Below the pieces are notes generated by a model that saw only the letters and a list, made by a program, of their open reading frames with translations, made no database searches and was not told the origin of the DNA. Of a stretch of DNA of 54,196 nt, positions 16,282-24,734 are shown one piece after another; within the stretch, counting starts at the first letter, position 1, and every line of letters begins with the position of its first letter. The position numbers and the translations under genes were made by a program. Source of the stretch: Verrucomicrobiota bacterium (GTDB taxonomy: Bacteria; Verrucomicrobiota; Verrucomicrobiia; Opitutales; Opitutaceae); assembly GCA_023457715.1 (NCBI GenBank), contig JAEWKR010000036.1:1-54196 (forward strand), in the 5' to 3' direction.

Positions 16282-17229
16282 GTGAGCCGGGCCAAGCCTG
16301 CTCCGGGCGCCAGCGGGGGCGGCAAGCGGATGCTTGGCGCGACGGAACACGTGCAGACACCCGGAGACTGGCTGACCTTTGCCCAGGCTGCGCTCGAACG
16401 CAGCGGCGCCGCCTTCGGGCAGGTCGCCACCAATGCGCACGACGAGGCGCTCTACCTGATTCTCCGCACCCTCGAGCTGCCGCTGGACTCGGGCCCGGAC
16501 GTCCTCACCCGGCGCCTGACTGCCGCCCAGCAGACCCGGCTGCGGGAGACCTTCCAGCGCCGGATCGTCGACCGCGTACCGGCCGCGTACCTGACCCGCG
16601 AGGCGTGGTTGGGCGAGCACCGGTTCTACGTCGACGAGCGGGTGATCATTCCGCGGAGCTATTTTCTGGAATTGATCCCGAAAGCCATCCCCGCGCTGCT
16701 GCCTAAACGGGGGCGTGGCGTCACGCGTGCGATCGATGTCTGCACGGGGTCCGGTTGTCTCGCCATCCTGCTGGCACACCAATTTCCGGGTGCGGTGGTG
16801 GACGCGTGTGATTTGTCCGCTGACGCGCTGGCGGTCGCCGAAATCAATGTGCGCGAGCACCAACTGCAGTCGCGTCTCAAACTCTGGCGCAGCGACGTCC
16901 TCGATGCGGTGCCGCCGGCGAAATACGATCTCATCCTCAGCAACCCGCCGTACGAACCGAGCGCCCACGTGGACGCCCAGGCGCCGGAGTTCGCCGCCGA
17001 GCCGCGGATGGCGCACGACGGCGGCGCCGACGGCCTCGTGATCATCCGCAAACTCCTGCGTCAGGCCAAAGACCGGCTGCTCCCCCACGGACTGGTCGCG
17101 ATCGAAGTCGGCGGCCTGCACGCGGCGATCAACCGCGAATTCGCCGCCCTGAAACCGCGCTGGCTCGAAACGGAAGACGGCAGCAACTGCGTCGTCGTCT
17201 TCGAGGCGAAGGCGATCCTGGAGCGCTAA
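16282..17229 (+). CDS. prmB: PrmB/HemK-type N5-glutamine methyltransferase
   Basis: The protein has 315 residues from GTG 16282; ATG 16330 (299 residues) is also plausible. It has an N-terminal helical domain with VPAAYLTREAWLGEHRFYVD and VIIPRSYF, the SAM-binding loop DVCTGSGCLAI and the NPPY substrate motif in LSNPPYEPSAHV. The AYLT.EAWL..H.FYVDERV.IPRS pattern fits PrmB, which methylates a glutamine of ribosomal protein L3, better than PrmC, which modifies release factors. Cytoplasmic. The choice between PrmB and PrmC is moderately sure. Confidence 0.85.
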   Translation: MSRAKPAPGASGGGKRMLGATEHVQTPGDWLTFAQAALERSGAAFGQVATNAHDEALYLILRTLELPLDSGPDVLTRRLTAAQQTRLRETFQRRIVDRVPAAYLTREAWLGEHRFYVDERVIIPRSYFLELIPKAIPALLPKRGRGVTRAIDVCTGSGCLAILLAHQFPGAVVDACDLSADALAVAEINVREHQLQSRLKLWRSDVLDAVPPAKYDLILSNPPYEPSAHVDAQAPEFAAEPRMAHDGGADGLVIIRKLLRQAKDRLLPHGLVAIEVGGLHAAINREFAALKPRWLETEDGSNCVVVFEAKAILER

Positions 17230-17566
17230 ACCCAACCTCCAAACACCCAACCTGGATTCCGAAGTAGCCACAGAGAGCACAGAGCTCCGACACAGAGGAC
17301 ACGGAGGCTCGGTCCTTGGACAAACCTGTTCCTCGCGTGACGCCCAAGACAGTCGCAGCGCCCGCCTCCGGCTCGGCTCTGATTGGGCCTCTGTGACCTC
17401 TGTGGCAAAATCGGTATTCAGGTCCAATCCAACCTCGAAGGACCGGCGCTTGGATGTAGCGAAGAGCGCCAGCGATTCGAGGCCTTTGGTTTGATGCTCA
17501 GCGTTCGGTCCGCCTCGACCTGATTACCGAGGGTGGCGAAACCGTAGCTCCGCTTGGCCTTGGATA
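17230..17566. repeat. Intergenic region with CACAGAG / CTCTGTG inverted repeats
   Basis: This 337-base gap between convergent genes has no gene I can support. Units of CCACAGAG and CACAGAGGACACGGAGG at about 17268-17307 face CCTCTGTGACCTCTGTGGC at about 17387-17405. Outside these are CCAACCTCCAA at 17231 and CCAACCTCGAAG at 17429. The rest (17440-17566) is unexplained. Confidence 0.7.
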
Positions 17567-17968
17567 CTACTCCACCTTGCGCGTCGGCAGACCCGCCTCT
17601 GACCACTCCTTGAACCCGCCGGCGTTGGAGACCTTCACGCCTTTTTCAGCGAGCGCCTTGCCCACGACGCCGGCACGACCGCCCGAGCGGCAATAGAGGA
17701 TCACCTGCTTGTCGCCGACTTTATCCAGGAAGGGCGTCCACTGCGCTTTGCCCGCATCAAAGTCGCTCTTCGGGAGGAGCACCGCGGGTTCGGCGACGCC
17801 GGTTTCCTTCCACTCGTTCGGCTCGCGGATGTCCACCAGCACCGCCTTGCCGTCCTGGACGAGTTTGGCGGCCTCGGCGGCCGAGATTTTGGGCGCGCCG
17901 GAAGACGCGAACAGCGAGGAGAAGAGGCCCATGGAGAGAAGAAGGAGCAGGGTGCGGAGGGGATGCAT
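17567..17968 (-). CDS. Exported rhodanese-domain protein
   Basis: The protein has 133 residues. Residues 1-24 are a signal peptide (MHPLRTLLLLLSMGLFSSLF). A single rhodanese domain follows, with VLVDIREPNEW and the active-site loop YCRSGGRAG containing Cys93. Such periplasmic single-domain proteins move sulfane sulfur or bind small ligands; the active-site cysteine suggests a sulfurtransferase. It ends with GGFKEWSEAGLPTRKV, the usual end of the fold. It may be in one transcription unit with the upstream haem protein gene on the same strand. Confidence 0.88.
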   Translation of the reverse strand: MHPLRTLLLLLSMGLFSSLFASSGAPKISAAEAAKLVQDGKAVLVDIREPNEWKETGVAEPAVLLPKSDFDAGKAQWTPFLDKVGDKQVILYCRSGGRAGVVGKALAEKGVKVSNAGGFKEWSEAGLPTRKVE

Positions 17969-18009
17969 CAGACCAACGAACCCAGGGTGCGGATAAAAGC
18001 GAGCAGGCC

Positions 18010-18088
18010 AGGTTTCTGGTTTCGAGTTTCTAGTTTCTAGTTTCTGGTTTCTGGTTTCGAGTTTCTCGTTTCTGGTTTCCGGTTTCGC
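18010..18088. repeat. TTTCTGG/TTTCTAG tandem repeat (period 7)
   Basis: About ten units of TTTCTGG, TTTCTAG or TTTCGAG in a row. Here only one arm is obvious. The complementary AACCAGA-type arm occurs elsewhere (24940-25000). It lies between the haem protein and rhodanese genes, upstream of the rhodanese start. Confidence 0.88.
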
Positions 18089-18127
18089 CGGCTTCAGCTG
18101 GTTCCGATTTCAGCGTTTCCCTTCCGC

Positions 18128-18784
18128 CTACCGTTTCTCGCCCGCGACCTCCGGTGCCGCCACCGTCACCCGAAACAGTCCCCGCCATTCGTTGGTCTGG
18201 TAGCCATGCGCCTTGTCCTCGGGGTAGGCCTTGGCGATCGCAGCCCGCAGCTCCGGGGTCATGTCCTCCACTTTGCCGTGGCAGGTTCCGCAAGCCTTGA
18301 TGTTTGCGATCGGCTTGTACACCCGCCACTCGACCGGGCCGTCCGCCTTCTCCACCTTCTGCACCAGCACGCGCGGCGGGTTGCCGGCCTCGAGATCCAC
18401 CGCCACTTTCTGCAACGCGAGTTGCTCCGCGGCGTCCGGCGCATTCTGCGGACTTCGCAGCTTCAAGCTGGTGAGCTTCATGTCGACGATGCGCGGCAGG
18501 CCCGCGACGGTGCCGTTCTTCTTCGGCACATCGCGAAGATGGAAGGTCGAGAGCGCGGCGACCTCCTCGTGCTTCGCCACCGCGGCCGACGAGTCCGTCA
18601 TCATCGTCATCACGAGCCGGTCGATCGCATACTCGCCCGTGGCGCGGTACGGCTTGGCCTCGGCGGACATCGGGTCGACGAAGGTGGCCACAGTCGCCGG
18701 GGTTTCTTCCGCACCCACCGTTAGCGGGACAGCGGCGCACGCAAAGGCCGCGAAGCAGACAGCTGACCGGAAGGAGGTTTTCAT
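18128..18784 (-). CDS. Exported c-type haem protein, Tll0287-like (DUF3365)
   Basis: The protein has 218 residues. A signal peptide spans residues 1-25. The domain is of the Tll0287/DUF3365 type: helical first half (EYAIDRLVMTMM), then the LVQKVEKADGPVEWRVYKPI sheet and one haem c motif, Cys165-x-x-Cys168-His169 in IKACGTCHGKVED. It is likely a periplasmic sensor or electron carrier with one haem. The protein ends in GEKR and the TAG lies in the CGGTAGGCGG repeat. Downstream is the rhodanese gene; both are exported, but no direct link is known. Confidence 0.82.
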   Translation of the reverse strand: MKTSFRSAVCFAAFACAAVPLTVGAEETPATVATFVDPMSAEAKPYRATGEYAIDRLVMTMMTDSSAAVAKHEEVAALSTFHLRDVPKKNGTVAGLPRIVDMKLTSLKLRSPQNAPDAAEQLALQKVAVDLEAGNPPRVLVQKVEKADGPVEWRVYKPIANIKACGTCHGKVEDMTPELRAAIAKAYPEDKAHGYQTNEWRGLFRVTVAAPEVAGEKR

Positions 18785-18918
18785 AGGGGTTCTCCGATTG
18801 CTGAACGAGCGCGACGCTAGCAGAACGCCCTGCCCGGTTCAATCCCCGCCCGATCTGCGGAACCCGCCGCTCACGTGTCCGGCGACTTTGACCAGGCCCA
18901 ATCCCGTCGTCATTCTTG

Positions 18919-19008
18919 CCTCACGCAAAGGTCGCCAAGGTCACAACGGGGCATTCGCGGGCGGTTGCGGCGTCCGCACGCAGCGACCATTGCGACCTTG
19001 GCGTAAGG
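18919..19008. repeat. Inverted CGCAAAGGTCGCCAAGGTC repeat
   Basis: CGCAAAGGTCGCCAAGGTC at about 18924-18942 faces GCGACCATTGCGACCTTGGCG at about 18982-19003. It sits in the 302-base gap 18785-19086 between the haem protein gene and metW; I see nothing else there. Confidence 0.8.
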
Positions 19009-19086
19009 CGATCAGGGCGGGGACGCTCGGCGGACTCGGCGGGAGGGGAAGGATCGGTGAACCTCACGGGGGACGCACCCTGTGCC

Positions 19087-19755
19087 TCATTCCCGCGCGA
19101 GGTCGTACAGCGCGTATCCGGCGAACAGATTCGGCAGGGTCCGGCACGGGGAGCGCCAGTCGCCGGCGAGGTGCACCCGGCGGGCGATGCGGATACCCTT
19201 CACGGCGCAGAAATGCTCGAAATCCGCGATCGTCACTGGATTCGCCGGCCGGCTCTGGAACCACTCGGTGGTGTAGACCTGGTTTTTGATCTTCCGGCCG
19301 CGGACGAGCAGGTTCACCCGGTTCTTCCAGAACGCGTGGTTCACGAACCCGACGGTCAGCGCGCGGCCGACCCGCAACGCCTCGGAAATCACGAGCGTCG
19401 GATCGCCCAGCTCCTGCACGGTGCGGGAACAGATGACGCGGTCGAAGTGCTGGTCGGGAAACGCGCGCAGGAACTCCGTCATGTCGCCCTGGTAGGCCGA
19501 CAGCCCCCGGCGCACGCAGGCCGCGATCTTCGCAAAGTCGAGGTCCACGCCGATCGCCGACACCTGCTTTTTCTGCACGAGGTAATCGAGCAGGGCGCCC
19601 GCCCCGCACCCCAGATCGAGCACCCGGGTGCCGGGCTCCACCCAGTCCCCGATGATCTGCATGTCGACCGTGCGTTTCTCCACCTGCCGCCCGTTGGCGG
19701 CCGGGATGACGGTCACCACGGAACTTGCCGGGACGTTGATCGGGTCGCTGGCCAT
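19087..19755 (-). CDS. metW: MetW methionine biosynthesis protein
   Basis: From ATG 19755 the protein has 222 residues. The frame is open far upstream, but that part is a shadow of metX. It is a small SAM-dependent methyltransferase fold with VLDLGCGAGALL at 45-56 and GVDLD at about 69-73, and carries the MetW hallmarks SAYQGDMTEFL, ICSRTVQELGDPTLVI and VGFVNHAFWKNR. MetW accompanies MetX and is needed for efficient homoserine acylation in several bacteria. The ATG follows the metX TGA by two bases, so the two are translationally coupled. Confidence 0.9.
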   Translation of the reverse strand: MASDPINVPASSVVTVIPAANGRQVEKRTVDMQIIGDWVEPGTRVLDLGCGAGALLDYLVQKKQVSAIGVDLDFAKIAACVRRGLSAYQGDMTEFLRAFPDQHFDRVICSRTVQELGDPTLVISEALRVGRALTVGFVNHAFWKNRVNLLVRGRKIKNQVYTTEWFQSRPANPVTIADFEHFCAVKGIRIARRVHLAGDWRSPCRTLPNLFAGYALYDLARE

Positions 19756-19757
19756 GG

Positions 19758-20954
19758 TCAGATCGAGAAGTCCGAGGTGTAGACACTGCCGCGCTCGAGG
19801 AACCCCCGGACCAGCCCGTAGAGCTCCTCCGACTCGAGCAGGAACGAATCGTGCCCCAGGTCGGTGGAAAGCTCCGCGTAGCTGGAGCGCTTGCCCGCGC
19901 GCAGGGCCGCGAGCGTGAGCGTGCGGTTCTGCTCCGGCGGGAAAAGCCAGTCGCTCGTGAACCCGACGACGAGCATTTCGGCGTGCAGGTGCGAGAATGC
20001 CGCCTCGAGCGAGCCATACGCGTGCGCGAGATCGAACTGGTCCAGCGCGCGCGTGATGTAGAGGTAGGAATTCGCGTCGAAGCGGTTGATAAAGCTCTGT
20101 CCCTGGTGCCGCAGGTAGCCCTCGACTTCGAACTGGGGCTCGAAGGTATACGCGTCGGTTGCTGCCGTCTCCTTTTTGCGCCGGCCGAATTTCCGGTCCA
20201 TGCTCGCGTCCGAGACGTACGTGATGTGCGCCATCATGCGGGCGATCGCGAGCCCCACGCGCGGTCCGGCGTCGCGGGCGTAGTCGCCATCCGCCCAGGC
20301 GGGGTCCTGCATGATCGCCTGGCGGCCGACCTCGTTGAAGGCGATGGCCTGCGCGCTTTCCCGCGCTGTCGTCGCCATGGCGATGATCCGCCGCGTGAAC
20401 TGCGGGTATTGGATGCCGAACAGCATCGCCTGCATGCCGCCCATCGAACCGCCGATGATCGCGTGCAGTTCCACGATCCCGAGATGATCGAGCAGCAGCT
20501 TCTGCGCGCGCACCATGTCGAGGATGGTGACGAAGGGGAAGGTGACCCCGTACGGCCGGCCGGTGACGGGATTGATCGACGACGGACCGGTCGAGCCCTG
20601 GCAGCCGCCGAGCACGTTGGCGCAAATGACGAAGAACCGATTCGTGTCCACCGCCTTGCCGGGCCCGATGAGGTTGTTCCACCAGCCGGGTTTGCGGTCC
20701 GCGGGCGAATGCCAGCCGGCGCAATGATGGTCGCCGCTCAGCGCGTGACAGATCAGCACCGCGTTGTCGCGGGTGACGCTCAACTCGCCGTAGGTTTCAT
20801 AGCGCAGCGTAAACCCGGGAATGATCTGGCCGCTCTTGAACGTGAACGGCTGCGCGTACGTGAAGTCGCGGGGCGCGACCAAGCCCACCTCGCCGGGCGA
20901 GGTGTGCCGGAGCGAGGACGTCTCCTCCAGCTGGGCTTCAAGGTCATCGGTCAT
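19758..20954 (-). CDS. metX: Homoserine O-acyltransferase MetX
   Basis: The protein has 398 residues and an alpha/beta-hydrolase fold. The nucleophile elbow is GGSMGGMQA with Ser170; the acid is in FTSDWLFPPEQ and the histidine in DLGHDSFLLE. Further MetX signatures are HALSGDHHCAG, NVLGGCQGSTGP and QSFINRFDANSY. It activates homoserine with acetyl-CoA (or, in some MetX subgroups, succinyl-CoA) in methionine synthesis, cytoplasmic. It is in an operon with metW. I saw no convincing SAM riboswitch in the 144 bases upstream, which hold a repeat hairpin. Confidence 0.94.
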   Translation of the reverse strand: MTDDLEAQLEETSSLRHTSPGEVGLVAPRDFTYAQPFTFKSGQIIPGFTLRYETYGELSVTRDNAVLICHALSGDHHCAGWHSPADRKPGWWNNLIGPGKAVDTNRFFVICANVLGGCQGSTGPSSINPVTGRPYGVTFPFVTILDMVRAQKLLLDHLGIVELHAIIGGSMGGMQAMLFGIQYPQFTRRIIAMATTARESAQAIAFNEVGRQAIMQDPAWADGDYARDAGPRVGLAIARMMAHITYVSDASMDRKFGRRKKETAATDAYTFEPQFEVEGYLRHQGQSFINRFDANSYLYITRALDQFDLAHAYGSLEAAFSHLHAEMLVVGFTSDWLFPPEQNRTLTLAALRAGKRSSYAELSTDLGHDSFLLESEELYGLVRGFLERGSVYTSDFSI

Positions 20955-21019
20955 TCGGGAGGTGCAGCCAACCAGCCCTGACGTTCCGGGGCAAGAATGG
21001 GTGCGCGGTATGACGGGGT

Positions 21020-21103
21020 GGAAAGTTGAGGGTTGAGGGCTGAGAGTTGAGCGACAGGCGGCGGCTCGCAGCCCTCCACTCTCACCCTCACCCTCACTCT
21101 ACT
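21020..21103. repeat. Inverted GTTGAGG / CCCTCAC repeats
   Basis: GTTGAGGGTTGAGGGCTGAG at 21026-21045 and CTCTCACCCTCACCCTCACT at 21079-21099 are complementary in type (units of 6-7). The right arm holds the yebC stop TAG. In the sense of yebC the purine arm is first. It lies between yebC and metX. Confidence 0.85.
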
Positions 21104-21827
21104 CTTCCGTCTCTTCGTTCGAAAACACGGTCTGCACGTCGTCGAGGTCTTCGAGCGCCTGCTGGAGCTTTGTAATGCTTTGGGCAGTACCGGCATCGCT
21201 GACCGGCACCGTCGTCGTCGGGATGTAGGCGATCTCCGCGTTGTCGGTCCGGATGCCCTTCGCCTCCAGCGCATGGGCGACCTTGTCGAAGGCCGGGATG
21301 GCGCACCGGACCTCGTAGCCCTGTTCGCTGGTGATGACGTCGTCGGCGCCGGCTTCGAGGGCGACCTCCATCAGCTGCTCCTCGGTGGTCCGGTCCCGCG
21401 CGATCAGGAACTGGCCGGCGTGGAGGAACTGGAAGGATACGGCGCCGGTGCTGGCGAGATTACCCCCGTGGCGCGCGAAGACGGAGCGCACGTCCTGCGC
21501 GGCCCGCTGCTTGTTGTCCGTGGTCACCTTGACGACGAACGCGACGCCACCCGGACCGTACCCTTCGTACGTGATCTCCTCGAAGACGACGCCGGGCAGT
21601 TCGCCGGTGCCCTTCTTGATCGCGCGGTCAACGTTGTCGGCCGGCATGTTCGCGTCGCGGGCCTTCAGCACGAGCGTCCGCAGCCGCGCGTTGCCGTCCG
21701 GATCGCCTCCGCCCGCCTTGGCCGCGAGCGTGATGTCACGGGACAGGCGCGAGAACACCTTGCCCTTGCGGGAATCCGTCACCGCCTTCAGGCGCTTGAC
21801 CTTCGACCACTTGTTGTGCCCGGCCAT
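21099..21827 (-). CDS. yebC: YebC/PmpR-family protein
   Basis: The protein has 242 residues. It opens with the family signature MAGHNKWSKVKRLKAV, followed by KGKVFSRLSRDITLAAKAGG and NMPADNVDRAIKKGTGE, and has the three-domain pattern (ITYEGYGPGGVAFVV, GAVSFQF, TTVPVSDAG). YebC proteins act as transcription regulators in some bacteria and as translation factors that help ribosomes through proline runs in others; sequence does not decide. It is cytoplasmic. The very acidic end SNEETEE is typical. Its TAG is within the following repeat. Confidence 0.94.
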   Translation of the reverse strand: MAGHNKWSKVKRLKAVTDSRKGKVFSRLSRDITLAAKAGGGDPDGNARLRTLVLKARDANMPADNVDRAIKKGTGELPGVVFEEITYEGYGPGGVAFVVKVTTDNKQRAAQDVRSVFARHGGNLASTGAVSFQFLHAGQFLIARDRTTEEQLMEVALEAGADDVITSEQGYEVRCAIPAFDKVAHALEAKGIRTDNAEIAYIPTTTVPVSDAGTAQSITKLQQALEDLDDVQTVFSNEETEE

Positions 21828-21832
21828 TTTCG

Positions 21833-21905
21833 GAAACGCTGAAAAGCTGAAAAGCTGAAGGACTGAAAGCTCAGCCTTTCAGCCCTTCCAACCTTCAGCC
21901 CTTCT
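21833..21905. repeat. Inverted GCTGAAAA / TTTCAGCC repeats
   Basis: Units of GCTGAAAA at 21836-21870 face CCTTTCAGCCCTTCC-like units at 21874-21905. The yidC TGA is in a GGGCTGAAGG unit. In the sense of yidC the purine arm leads and the hairpin ends just before the yebC ATG. Confidence 0.88.
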
Positions 21906-23697
21906 TTTTCGGCGTCACGTTCTTCATCTTCTTCTTGCCCATGAAGGAGGCGGCGGTGACGGTCGCGGCGCTGCCGGGGCCGGCGGGGCCGGGCTCCGGG
22001 TCCTTCATCTTGTTGATCACGAGCTGCTGGCCGATGGTGAAGATGCCGTTGATCGTCGAGTAGAGGGCCAGCGCGCAGGAGAAGTTGTAGCAGAACGCCA
22101 CGAAGACGATCGGCATGAGCTTCATCATGAAGGCCTGCGTCTTGTCGAGCGAGGCGGTCGGCGTGAGCTGCATCTGCACCAGTGTTGTGATGCCGAGCAG
22201 CACGGGCATGATGTTGATCGGGAAGCCGAAGAGATGACCGACGGTGTCGGGGGCGGAAAGATCGCGCGCCCAGAGGAAGGGCTGGAAGCGGAGTTCCGGC
22301 GCGCTCTGGAGCATCGCGAAGAAGCCGAAGAACAGCGGCATCGTGATGAGGATGGGAATACAGCCGCCCATCGGGTTCACCTTGTGGCGCTTGAACAGCT
22401 CCATCGTGGCCATCTGCTGCTTCTGCGGATTGTCCTTATACTTCTCGCGGATCTCCTTCATCTCCGGCTGCAGCTTCGCCATGCGCTTGGCCGAGCGGGA
22501 CGCGGCGATCGTGAAGGGGAGGCTGACGATCTTCAGGATCAGCGTCATCAGGATGATCGCGACGCCCCAGTTCCCGACCCATTTGTGGGCCAGGTTCATC
22601 AGGGTGTTTTCGAGCGGCGCGACATAGCCGCTGAGGAAGATCTTGGTGATGCCCTTCGAGTACTGCATCACGCCGTCCTCCTGCTTCTCGAACTTCGCCA
22701 GCCGCTTGTACTCGCTGGGGCCGACGTAAAGGTGGCCGCCGAGCGTGAGCGTGCCGTTCGGGGCCAGCGCGGCCAGATCGAACCGGGTGGCGCCCGTCAT
22801 GCCGATGTTGGCGATGGTCGAATTCGGGAAGGGCGGGAGCTCGATCCGGCGTGCGATCACGGCAATGCCCGGCTGGTCCGGTGTATAGATGCTGGCGAAG
22901 AACTGATTCTTCACGGCGGCCCAGGCCACGGCGCCCGGCTTCTCCAGGACGCCGACCGGCGCGCGGCCCGAGCCGAAGAGCGAGCCAAAGCCGCCGCCCT
23001 CGAGATCGCCGCGCTCCGTATAGGACAGATCCTCGCCGTCGTGCGACGTGACGTTCAGGTACAGGCCCGCGTCATGGACGTTCAGCAGCGTCGCCGTGCC
23101 GAGGCTCAGCGCGGCGCGCGGCAGTGGAGCCGTCCCGTCCGTGAGATTCCTGAAGGTCGTTTCGTGGCGCAGCCGATACGGATCGCCGCCCTTCGTCGCG
23201 GGATCCGTGAGCGCGTACCGGCGCGTCACTTCGATCCGACCATCGAGGACGGTGCGGTACACCACCTCCGTGGGCGTCGCGCGCACGACCTCGAACGCCG
23301 TGGTGCGGCCGAGGCCGGGAAAGTCGGTGAACGCCAGGATCGGATCCTCATGGAGCCGGTTGAAAACGTAGGGGGCGGGCTGACCCTGCACCTCGGGGTA
23401 CTGCTTGAACGCGACCTCCCGTACGGCGCCGCCGAAATTCGTGAGCCGCGCTTCAATGAACTCGTTGGCCAGGGTGGTGAGGGTCGCCTCCGCCGCATCG
23501 CGGGCGATCGTGGCGAACGTGCCGTTGGGAGCCGCCGTGGTCGCCGCCGGCGCCACGCTGCCCGGGGTGGTCGCGGAGTCCGTGGCAGGCTGGGCGGTCG
23601 CGGGTTGCGTCGGGGCCGGCGACTTGGGGGCCAGCATGAAAACGGCGAACGCCGCGGCGAGCAGCGAAGCCCCGATAAGGGTGTTCTTTTTATCCAT
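21895..23697 (-). CDS. yidC: Membrane protein insertase YidC
   Basis: From ATG 23697 the protein has 600 residues. Residues 5-24 are the first membrane segment (LIGASLLAAAFAVFMLAP). A large periplasmic P1 beta domain spans about 60-355, as in Gram-negative YidC. The conserved 60KD core follows (about 370-580) with NWGVAIILMTLILKIVSLPF, RSAKRMAKLQPEM, the cytoplasmic coiled-coil loop REKYKDNPQKQQ and three more membrane segments (IPILITMPLFFGFFAML, MPVLLGITTLVQMQ, ALYSTINGIFTIGQQ). The basic tail KKKMKNVTPKKKG contacts ribosomes. It inserts membrane proteins alone or with SecYEG. It is last in the rpmH-rnpA-yidD-yidC group. Confidence 0.96.
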   Translation of the reverse strand: MDKKNTLIGASLLAAAFAVFMLAPKSPAPTQPATAQPATDSATTPGSVAPAATTAAPNGTFATIARDAAEATLTTLANEFIEARLTNFGGAVREVAFKQYPEVQGQPAPYVFNRLHEDPILAFTDFPGLGRTTAFEVVRATPTEVVYRTVLDGRIEVTRRYALTDPATKGGDPYRLRHETTFRNLTDGTAPLPRAALSLGTATLLNVHDAGLYLNVTSHDGEDLSYTERGDLEGGGFGSLFGSGRAPVGVLEKPGAVAWAAVKNQFFASIYTPDQPGIAVIARRIELPPFPNSTIANIGMTGATRFDLAALAPNGTLTLGGHLYVGPSEYKRLAKFEKQEDGVMQYSKGITKIFLSGYVAPLENTLMNLAHKWVGNWGVAIILMTLILKIVSLPFTIAASRSAKRMAKLQPEMKEIREKYKDNPQKQQMATMELFKRHKVNPMGGCIPILITMPLFFGFFAMLQSAPELRFQPFLWARDLSAPDTVGHLFGFPINIMPVLLGITTLVQMQLTPTASLDKTQAFMMKLMPIVFVAFCYNFSCALALYSTINGIFTIGQQLVINKMKDPEPGPAGPGSAATVTAASFMGKKKMKNVTPKKKG

Positions 23698-23710
23698 TAA
23701 CGAAAAGGGG

Positions 23711-24031
23711 TCAGAGCGCAGCGACGCGCCGGCACTGCGGACGGTGGACCGAAGGGGTGGGAACGGAGACGGCAGGGCGGTGCCGCGCCGGGACGGGATC
23801 AAAACCGCCGACGCTCAGGGGCGTGCAGCGGAGCAGTCGCCAGAGGGTGAGTCGGGTGCCGGTCAGGGCGCCATGCCGGTGCAAAGCCTCGACGGCGTAG
23901 TGCGAGCAGGTCGGGGTGAACCGGCACCCGCACTGACCCAGCGTGACCACCGGCAGCCAGCGTGACAGGGTGCGCTGATAAATCCGGACCAAGCCGATGA
24001 GCGCGGCCTGCGGCCAGGACGCGGGCTTCAT
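23711..24031 (-). CDS. yidD: YidD membrane protein insertion efficiency factor
   Basis: From ATG 24031 the protein has 106 residues. It shows the family core LVRIYQRTLSRWLPVV, CRFTPTCSHYAVEAL, and the R.LRC.PL..GG.DPVP motif (RLLRCTPLSVGGFDPVP). It has an N-terminal amphipathic helix and two cysteines. The ATG overlaps the rnpA TGA by four bases (ATGA), and yidC follows 13 bases later, so the operon is tight. It is thought to help YidC-dependent insertion. Confidence 0.93.
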   Translation of the reverse strand: MKPASWPQAALIGLVRIYQRTLSRWLPVVTLGQCGCRFTPTCSHYAVEALHRHGALTGTRLTLWRLLRCTPLSVGGFDPVPARHRPAVSVPTPSVHRPQCRRVAAL

Positions 24032-24429
24032 GCGGCGGGACCTCCCGGCGCCGGTGGGATTTTGCCGCAGGCGTCGACAAAACGTTGCTCGAGCTCGGGG
24101 GTCGGGAGCTCCATGACCGATCGCCGGGCGATGAGGAGGAAATCGCAATGAGCGGGCGCCTTGTCCTGCTGCTGTCGAAACATCTCCCGCAGCCGGCGCT
24201 TGGCCCGGTTGCGCCGCACGGCATTGCCGATCGCGGAGGTGGAGGCGATGACACAGACGCGCGCGCCCGGCGGCGGGGGTGCGGACGTCCCGGGCGACGT
24301 CAGCTCCGACCCGGCGGGGCGGCGACGCCACCAAAGCGTGAAGGCGCGACACTCCATGCGGCTGCCCTGCTCGCGGACAGCGCGGATGTCATTCGCGCGG
24401 CGAAGGTGCTGCTCAGCGCGGAAGCGCAT
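24028..24429 (-). CDS. rnpA: Ribonuclease P protein component
   Basis: The protein has 133 residues. The family motif is present as NAVRRNRAKRRLRE (about 68-81), preceded by RVCVIAS. The N-terminal part (RFRAEQHLRRANDIRAVREQ) is typical. A Pro-rich insert, LTSPGTSAPPPPGA, lies at about 43-56 between the first strand and the central strand, so the protein is slightly long. It helps the RNA subunit cleave tRNA leaders. The gene order with rpmH and yidD supports the call. Confidence 0.93.
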   Translation of the reverse strand: MRFRAEQHLRRANDIRAVREQGSRMECRAFTLWWRRRPAGSELTSPGTSAPPPPGARVCVIASTSAIGNAVRRNRAKRRLREMFRQQQDKAPAHCDFLLIARRSVMELPTPELEQRFVDACGKIPPAPGGPAA

Positions 24430-24525
24430 TGCAGGGAAAAGGCTGAGAGGCGGAGTGACTGAAGGGCTGCAGCCGGCATTCCCGTGCTTCAGACCTCTGG
24501 TCGGGCGGCCTTCAGACTTTTGCTA

Positions 24526-24663
24526 TTAAGCGACCGTGAGCCGCTTGCGGCCCTTGCGGCGGCGGGAAGCGATGACCTTGCGGCCACCACGCGTGGCCAT
24601 GCGGGCGCGGAACCCAATCTTGCGAACCCGCTTTTTGCGGTGCGGACGGAATGTCGGTTTCAT
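24526..24663 (-). CDS. rpmH: 50S ribosomal protein L34
   Basis: The protein has 45 residues from ATG 24663 to TAA at 24526. It starts MKPTFRPHRKKRVRKIGF and contains RARMATRGGRKVIASRRRKG, the L34 signature. It lies 96 bases upstream of rnpA, in the conserved rpmH-rnpA order. A short inverted repeat (CTGAAG at 24459, CTTCAG at 24487) is in the gap. dnaA, the usual neighbour on the other side, is absent. Confidence 0.96.
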   Translation of the reverse strand: MKPTFRPHRKKRVRKIGFRARMATRGGRKVIASRRRKGRKRLTVA

Positions 24664-24734
24664 GATCTTTGAGAGAAAAGAGGGTCACAGGTGCCTGAGT
24701 GAAAAGGGGGTGTCAAGGGCGCGCTGCGCCGCTG

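Noticed and set aside
13632..16433. A 933-codon minus-strand frame opposite glyQS and the rhomboid-like gene
   Set aside because: It is antisense to a clear glycyl-tRNA synthetase, runs through intergenic repeats and shows no conserved motif.
17418..17606. A 62-codon minus-strand frame in the intergenic region
   Set aside because: It overlaps the end of the rhodanese gene, has no recognisable domain and lies in repeat-containing sequence.
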